A stretch of 10,662 bases of DNA from Rhodospirillaceae bacterium UBA4479. GTDB taxonomy: Bacteria > Pseudomonadota > Alphaproteobacteria > Rhodospirillales > Casp-alpha2. The stretch is from assembly GCA_002389175.1 (NCBI GenBank), contig DGNZ01000334.1:1-10662 (forward strand). The letters run 5' to 3'. Numbering within the stretch: position 1 is the stretch's first letter; the number at the start of each line of letters is the position of its first letter. Shown here one piece after another: positions 6,517-10,662 of this stretch. A program made the position numbers and the translations under genes. The notes beneath the pieces are model-generated. The model was not told the DNA's origin. It saw only the letters and a list, made by a program, of their open reading frames with translations, and ran no database searches.

Positions 6517-6834
6517 ATGTACGTATTCGTCCTCTTTAATCTCAAGCCCGGCGTTGCAACAACCGAGTATGAGGCATGGGCCAAATCAACCGACATTCCA
6601 ACGGTTCGTAAACTCAGCTCTATCAAACACTTCGATGTTTATCGATCTACCAGCCTTTTAGGCGCCGACGGCACGCCACCCTATGCCTATGTAGAATTGA
6701 TCAAGATTGGAAACGACACCGAATTTGGTGCGGACGTAAGCACACCCAAAATGCAAGAGATCGCCGCCCAATTTAGGAAATTTGCCGATAATCCACAATT
6801 TATGGTGATGGACGACATCACAGAAGAACCATGA
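6517..6834 (+). CDS. Small HapK/RedY-like protein (dimeric alpha-beta barrel type)
   Basis: A 105-residue soluble protein opening the catabolic operon. By recall, its sequence resembles the 'REDY-like protein HapK' family: an N-terminal strand MYVFVLFNLKPGV, a helix with YEAWAKSTDIPTVRKL (18-33), a central strand around FDVYR, then YAYVELIKI (57-65), FGADVSTPKMQEI (70-82) and a final strand. This pattern fits a small ferredoxin-like dimeric alpha-beta barrel. Family members are named from pigment (prodigiosin-type) gene clusters, and their biochemical role is not well defined. Here it sits with catabolic enzymes. The ATG at 6517 has AGGA eight bases upstream. A longer reading from a TTG at 6430 would consume the -35 and operator and is rejected. 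The stop overlaps the next start by four bases (ATGA). A role as isomerase, cyclase or ligand-binding helper is only a guess. Confidence 0.8.
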   Translation: MYVFVLFNLKPGVATTEYEAWAKSTDIPTVRKLSSIKHFDVYRSTSLLGADGTPPYAYVELIKIGNDTEFGADVSTPKMQEIAAQFRKFADNPQFMVMDDITEEP

Positions 6835-7655
6835 ACAAGGTAGCACTGATCACAGGTGCAGCTCGGCGCAAGGGTCTGGGCCAAGCCATCGCCACCCGGC
6901 TTGCATCCGATGGTTATGACATATTACTGCACGACAGAGGCGCGATAGAAGGCGACATCGCACCCGCACATGGCGTTGGTGTTAATCACGACCTAGATAC
7001 AACTGCGCAAAAAATCCGGGCTGCTACCGGTCAAAAGGTGGAAACGGTGACCGGGGACCTACTGGATGACACCGAGATAGCCAGTATAGTTGCGGCTGCG
7101 GATGCACATTTTGGGCGGCTCGACATCCTCGTGAACAATGCAGGGGTCGGCTATCTTTTTGGCCCTTTGACCGAGACTGACCCAGCCCATCTGGATGCTG
7201 TCCTGGGCGTAAACCTTCGTGCGCCGATGTTATTGACGGGCCAAGCGGCAAACATGATGATCCGTGGCGGTATTGGCGGACGAGTCGTTAACATCGCCAG
7301 TCAAGCCTCAAAGTCTGGATTCGCCTTCGCTTCGGCCTATACGGCATCGAAGCATGGGCTTCTCGGATTTACCAGATCCGCCGCGCTGGAGTTGGGAAAA
7401 CACGGAATCACGGTCAACGCAGTCTGCCCAAACCACGTCACAACTGGCTTGGGTACTTGGCAGAACGAATACATGAGCAAAGCTCGAGGTGAAACGTTAG
7501 AAGAATACATGGCTGGTATGAGGGCGCGTATCCCTCTAGGTCGCACTGGTCTGCCCGAAGACACCGCCAATGCAGTCGCATTTTTGTGTTCAGAACAGGC
7601 TTCTTATGTGACTGGCGAGGCAATGAACGTCTCAGGTGGCGAGGAGTACCACTAA
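6831..7655 (+). CDS. Short-chain dehydrogenase/reductase (classical SDR)
   Basis: A 274-residue NAD(P)-dependent oxidoreductase that probably oxidises a hydroxyl, or reduces a carbonyl, on the imported compound. The cofactor motif TGAARRKGLG (8-17) is a slightly lengthened form of TGxxxGxG that occurs in some SDRs. D35 at the end of the second strand hints at NAD(H), although R36 follows. Other classical features are NNAG (102-105), N128, S157 and the YTASK active site with Y170 and K174. The segment PNHVTTGL (200-207) and the C-terminal VTGEAMNVSGG (260-270) are typical FabG-like features. The ATG overlaps the previous stop by four bases and has only a weak ribosome-binding site, so translation is probably coupled. 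The stop overlaps the next start by one base. The substrate is not predictable from sequence. Confidence 0.94.
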   Translation: MNKVALITGAARRKGLGQAIATRLASDGYDILLHDRGAIEGDIAPAHGVGVNHDLDTTAQKIRAATGQKVETVTGDLLDDTEIASIVAAADAHFGRLDILVNNAGVGYLFGPLTETDPAHLDAVLGVNLRAPMLLTGQAANMMIRGGIGGRVVNIASQASKSGFAFASAYTASKHGLLGFTRSAALELGKHGITVNAVCPNHVTTGLGTWQNEYMSKARGETLEEYMAGMRARIPLGRTGLPEDTANAVAFLCSEQASYVTGEAMNVSGGEEYH

Positions 7656-8548
7656 TGACATTTGAATGGCCAAACAAGGCGAGGCTCGCAATGTCCTTCG
7701 TAATAAACATTGAGGAAGGTTCTGAGATGTCAATTCTGCGCGGCGACAAAGGTCCCGAGCCGGTAGACGAGCTCGGCGTTGCCCTCAAGATACCGATCCG
7801 AAATTATGCCAATGAAAGCAATTATCAATACGGGATACGAGCAGGCGCAAAGCGTGTCTTTAGAGCTTTTGAAAAAGCGCAAATCAAAACCACCGTCACT
7901 GCCGCCGCCCAGTCACTGGAAGCCGCGCCAGAAGTCGTAAGGATGATCGTTGAGGGTGGGCACGAGACTTGTTCGCATGGCTTGCGCTGGGTGCATCAAT
8001 TCAGTTTCACAGAGGACCGCGAGAGAGCCTTCATTCAAAAGGCTATCGATAGTATTAAAGTAACGACAGGTCTTCGGCCCTTGGGTTGGTTATCGCGCTA
8101 TCTGCACACAGATATTACCCGCGCGTTGCTAGCTGAGATGGGGTTCGAATACCACATGGACGACTTCTCCGACGACACGCCTCACTGGGATGTAGTGGAT
8201 ACGCCGAAGGGACCCAAACCAATCGTTATTGTTCCTTACGCGCTCGACACGAACGATATGAAATTCTGGTTGGCCCCAGGATATACACCCGAGCAATGGC
8301 TGGACTATGCCATAGCAACTTTCGACCAACTTTATGCGGAAGCCGACGATGGCGTGCCACGGCTGATGTCGCTTGGCCTTCATTTGCGAATAATCGGTCG
8401 CCCCGGCCGGATTGGCGCGCTCGAAAATTTCATATCACATGTCCAATCAAAGCCAGATGTGTGGTGCGCCAGCCGTCTTGACATCGCACGCGCCTTTTCA
8501 AGTTCAGTGCCTGCACCAACGTCAGCAACAGTTATGGAGACAAAATGA
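7655..8548 (+). CDS. Polysaccharide-deacetylase-fold (CE4-like) hydrolase, PuuE-like
   Basis: A 297-residue soluble protein of the NodB/CE4 deacetylase fold, closest by eye to the PuuE-like subgroup that includes a bacterial allantoinase. Visible features are the N-terminal strand LAMSFVINIEEGSE (11-24), where NIEEG stands in place of the usual TFDDG, ILRGD (27-31) and YGIRAG (59-64). SHGLRWVHQF (107-116) carries H108 and H114. RPLGW (141-145), PYALDTNDMKF (194-204) and GLHLRIIGRPGR (241-252) are PuuE-type segments. There is no signal peptide, so it acts in the cytoplasm and not on cell-wall polymer. It probably hydrolyses a C-N bond, either an N-acyl group or a cyclic amide. The start at 7655 is set by GAGGAG eight bases upstream and the TAATG junction. 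It overlaps the next gene by four bases. True allantoinase activity is unlikely to be readable from this context. Confidence 0.85.
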   Translation: MTFEWPNKARLAMSFVINIEEGSEMSILRGDKGPEPVDELGVALKIPIRNYANESNYQYGIRAGAKRVFRAFEKAQIKTTVTAAAQSLEAAPEVVRMIVEGGHETCSHGLRWVHQFSFTEDRERAFIQKAIDSIKVTTGLRPLGWLSRYLHTDITRALLAEMGFEYHMDDFSDDTPHWDVVDTPKGPKPIVIVPYALDTNDMKFWLAPGYTPEQWLDYAIATFDQLYAEADDGVPRLMSLGLHLRIIGRPGRIGALENFISHVQSKPDVWCASRLDIARAFSSSVPAPTSATVMETK

Positions 8549-9930
8549 CAAATCCTCTTGATCAGGTTGCTGCGCATGTCGTCTCAGCCAGGACCGAGAA
8601 TTTACCCCCAGAGGTCGTAGCAAAGGCAAAAACCTTCCTGCTCGACACTTTTGGCGTAGGGATTGCCGGATCTTCAGGCACTGGCGTTACAGAATTGATC
8701 AATGTTGCGCGTGGATGGGGATCAGAACCAGAAGCAAGTATTCTGGCAACCGGTGAGAAGATGTGTGCCCAGTCGGCAGCTCTCGTAAATGCTTATCAAA
8801 TCCATTGCCTAGAATTTGACTGCGTCCACGAGGGCGCTGTACTTCACCCTATGGCAACAATTCTTGGCGCGGTCATGGCCTGGTCCGAGCGGCAAGCAAC
8901 CAGAGGACAAAAAGTACATGGCAATGATCTTATCGCGGCGCTGGTTGTAGGCGTAGACGTTTCGACTATGCTCGGTATTGCAACCGATTCAGAACTGCGT
9001 TTCTTTCGGCCCGCCACAGCAGGCGGGTTTGGCGCGGCGGCCGCGATAGGACGGCTTGAAGGATTTGACTCACAGCAGATGAAAGATGCTTTTGGCGCGC
9101 AGTACTCCCAAACCAGTGGGACGCTGCAAGCCCATGTCGAAGGCTCGCCAATGCTTGGCATGCAGGTAGGTTTTAACGCTCGGGCCGCCATTGTTTCCGC
9201 GGATCTCGCATTAGCGGGTTTTCGAGGGCCACACGATATTTTAACTGGCCAATATGGCTATTTTCGGCTGTTTGAGCAGGACAATCACGACATAACTGCA
9301 TTTTTGCCCTCTTTGGGACGAGACTGGCAAATATTAAAAATGTCGCACAAACCCTATCCGTCTGGCCGTTTGACCCATGGCGCGATCGACGGTCTAGAAC
9401 AATTGATGCACCAACATAAATTTCTTCCAGACGACATTTCTGCAATTACAGCCCGCGTTCCACCACTAGTTCATCGTCTAGTGGGACGCCCCATGATAGA
9501 AAACCCCGAGGCAAACTACGCAAAGCTTTGCCTTGCGTTCGTTGCAGGAACCTTCCTCGAGCGCGGGCATGTAAATGTGCCTGACTTTCGAGGCGAAGCG
9601 CTCAACGACCCAGCCGTCAATCGTTATGCGCAATTGGTTACAGTAGAATTGGACAACAACTCCGACCTTAACGCGCTCAATCCGCAACAGATCTCTGTTC
9701 AGCTGAATGACGGAACAATCCATGCCTGCGACCTAACACATGTTTACGGCCACCCCGACAATCCGCTCAGCCAGGAAGAGAACCTTGCAAAGTTCAAGCG
9801 TTGCGCGAGCTATTCAACCTCTCCACTTAGTTTGGAAGCTCAGGACAAGTTGATCACCGCCATCGCGGGTCTTGAGGCAATAGACGATATAGCACACCTT
9901 ATGGTTCTGTCCCGTGGAGCTACGCCATGA
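8545..9930 (+). CDS. MmgE/PrpD-family protein (2-methylcitrate dehydratase / cis-aconitate decarboxylase superfamily)
   Basis: A 461-residue cytoplasmic enzyme of the MmgE/PrpD superfamily, whose members dehydrate, hydrate, isomerise or decarboxylate carboxylic acids. Family features are LLDTFGVGIAGS (32-43), CLEFDCVHEGAVLHP (88-102, usual form LDFDD...HP), GGFGAAAAIGRLEG (160-173), KPYPSGRLTHGAIDG (269-283) and YGHPDNPLSQEENLAKF (401-417). Length matches the family. By eye, H101 and K269 are kept. The usual helix-capping His before the GxFGAA segment is replaced by FFRPATAG (R155), and the expected lysine before the GxxA segment near 209 is absent. This argues against simply calling it PrpD or a cis-aconitate decarboxylase. 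GGAG six bases upstream of the ATG and a four-base ATGA overlap set the start. The next gene, a CitE-like lyase, overlaps by four bases, suggesting consecutive steps. Confidence 0.93.
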   Translation: MTNPLDQVAAHVVSARTENLPPEVVAKAKTFLLDTFGVGIAGSSGTGVTELINVARGWGSEPEASILATGEKMCAQSAALVNAYQIHCLEFDCVHEGAVLHPMATILGAVMAWSERQATRGQKVHGNDLIAALVVGVDVSTMLGIATDSELRFFRPATAGGFGAAAAIGRLEGFDSQQMKDAFGAQYSQTSGTLQAHVEGSPMLGMQVGFNARAAIVSADLALAGFRGPHDILTGQYGYFRLFEQDNHDITAFLPSLGRDWQILKMSHKPYPSGRLTHGAIDGLEQLMHQHKFLPDDISAITARVPPLVHRLVGRPMIENPEANYAKLCLAFVAGTFLERGHVNVPDFRGEALNDPAVNRYAQLVTVELDNNSDLNALNPQQISVQLNDGTIHACDLTHVYGHPDNPLSQEENLAKFKRCASYSTSPLSLEAQDKLITAIAGLEAIDDIAHLMVLSRGATP

Positions 9931-10662
9931 CGCCCCATCGGTCACTTTTATTCGCTCCCGCCAACCGCCCCGATATCCATGATAAAGCCCTCAATTCAGG
10001 CGCTGATATCGTATGCCTCGACCTCGAAGACGCAGTGCCGTCAGCCGACAAAGCGTCGGCCCGCAGCACTGCAACCAGTTTCTTGACCGACGACGCATCG
10101 GGCCCACAGCGTGTTGTGCGTATTAACGGGCTTCGCAGCGCTGACGGGCTACGCGACATTCTTGCATTGTTAGACGGCAACCCCACGGGCGGTACGATTT
10201 TTCTTCCAAAGGTGGCGACCGCAGATGAGGTTCGCATAACTGACGAACTTATTACCGAAGCCACCGCGCCGCTAAAGATTGGTGTTTTGATTGAGAGCCT
10301 TGAGGGTTTGCAGAATGTGATTGCCATTCTGCAATCCTCACCGCGCATTTCCTTTGCGATGTTTGGCGCGGTGGATTATGCTGCCGAACTGGGGGTCGAA
10401 GTCGCACACGAACCCCTTTTGCATGCCCGCACAACGCTGGTTCATGCTGCGAAACTGGCCGGTGTAAATGTCCTCGACGTGCCTTGCCTTGCCTTCCGCG
10501 ACGACGATGCGGTGGCATCAGAGGCACTAGCAGCCCACAAGCTAGGGTTCACCGGTAAAGCTGCCCTTCATCCTTCAAACCTAACCATTCTCAATAACAC
10601 TTTCAGCCCGTCCGACGCTGATATCGCCTATGCCGAAAAGGTAATAGCCCTCTACGAAGACA
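9927..10662 (+). CDS. HpcH/HpaI-CitE-type aldolase/lyase, first 245 residues (3' end outside window)
   Basis: A CitE-like (beta-hydroxyacyl-CoA lyase or aldolase) TIM-barrel enzyme. It probably cleaves a C-C bond in a hydroxy acid or its CoA thioester, using a divalent metal. The N-terminus RSLLFAPANRPD (5-16) is diagnostic, followed by CLDLEDAV (30-37), RINGL (66-70), FLPKV (92-96), the metal-ligand segment VLIESLEG (120-127, E123), FGAVDYAAELG (146-156, D150) and KAALHPSNL (211-219). The usual FGxDDLAADLG reads slightly differently but keeps D150. The reading frame is open to the end of the window, and about 30-50 residues are probably missing. The ATG overlaps the previous stop by four bases, with GGAG seven to eight bases upstream. 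Citrate lyase itself is unlikely, since no citrate lyase partners are visible. Citramalyl- or malyl-CoA lyase-type chemistry is possible, but no CoA ligase or transferase lies in the window. Confidence 0.93.
   Translation, partial: MTPHRSLLFAPANRPDIHDKALNSGADIVCLDLEDAVPSADKASARSTATSFLTDDASGPQRVVRINGLRSADGLRDILALLDGNPTGGTIFLPKVATADEVRITDELITEATAPLKIGVLIESLEGLQNVIAILQSSPRISFAMFGAVDYAAELGVEVAHEPLLHARTTLVHAAKLAGVNVLDVPCLAFRDDDAVASEALAAHKLGFTGKAALHPSNLTILNNTFSPSDADIAYAEKVIALYED

Noticed and set aside
7586..7654. Extended N-terminus for the PuuE-like hydrolase
   Set aside because: It overlaps the conserved C-terminus of the SDR gene. The ATG at 7655 has GAGGAG and a TAATG junction.
8844..9191. 115-residue minus-strand reading frame
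   Set aside because: It is antisense to the MmgE/PrpD gene, low in complexity and without recognisable motifs.
1..10662. Insertion sequences, CRISPR arrays, tRNA or rRNA genes, att sites
   Set aside because: I looked for spaced repeats, transposase-like proteins and tRNA-like segments and found none. The window is almost wholly occupied by metabolic genes.

Overview
The window suggests an alphaproteobacterium, probably marine Rhodobacterales-like. This is inferred from the style of the proteins (peptide/opine-type ABC importer with a fused two-domain ATPase, GMC oxidoreductase, MmgE/PrpD protein) and a GC content that looks close to 50%. No rRNA or marker gene fixes the taxonomy. There are no mobile elements, CRISPR arrays or tRNA genes, and coding density is very high.

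The layout is two divergent, tightly packed operons separated by one 240-base control region (6277-6516). The left operon runs on the minus strand. In transcription order it holds a periplasmic family-5 solute-binding protein (6276-4606), a DppB-like permease (4563-3535), a DppC-like permease (3535-2621), a fused DppD-DppF-type ATPase (2634-811) and a GMC-family flavin oxidoreductase (818 to beyond base 1). The right operon runs on the plus strand. It holds a small HapK-like protein (6517-6834), a short-chain dehydrogenase/reductase (6831-7655), a PuuE-like polysaccharide-deacetylase-fold hydrolase (7655-8548), an MmgE/PrpD-family enzyme (8545-9930) and a CitE/HpcH-HpaI-type lyase that runs off the end (9927 onward). 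Apart from the 42-base gap after the binding-protein gene, every gene junction overlaps by 1-14 bases.

The control region holds two copies of a 16-bp palindrome (6303-6318 with one mismatched pair, 6455-6470 perfect). Each lies 19-20 bases downstream of a TTGACA -35 hexamer, one facing each operon. This matched arrangement indicates that one regulator, not encoded here, controls uptake and catabolism together.

The combined picture is an import-and-degrade module. The substrate is captured in the periplasm, imported at the cost of ATP, and oxidised at an alcohol group by the GMC and/or SDR enzyme. It may then be opened or deacylated by the PuuE-like hydrolase, altered by the MmgE/PrpD enzyme (dehydration, hydration or decarboxylation) and split by the CitE-like lyase. 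The substrate is not identifiable from sequence, and I do not recognise this gene combination as a characterised pathway. Other points of note are an ATPase whose substitutions all fall on one of its two composite ATP sites, a hairpin that buries the ribosome-binding site of the first permease gene, and a ferredoxin-like four-cysteine motif inside the GMC enzyme.
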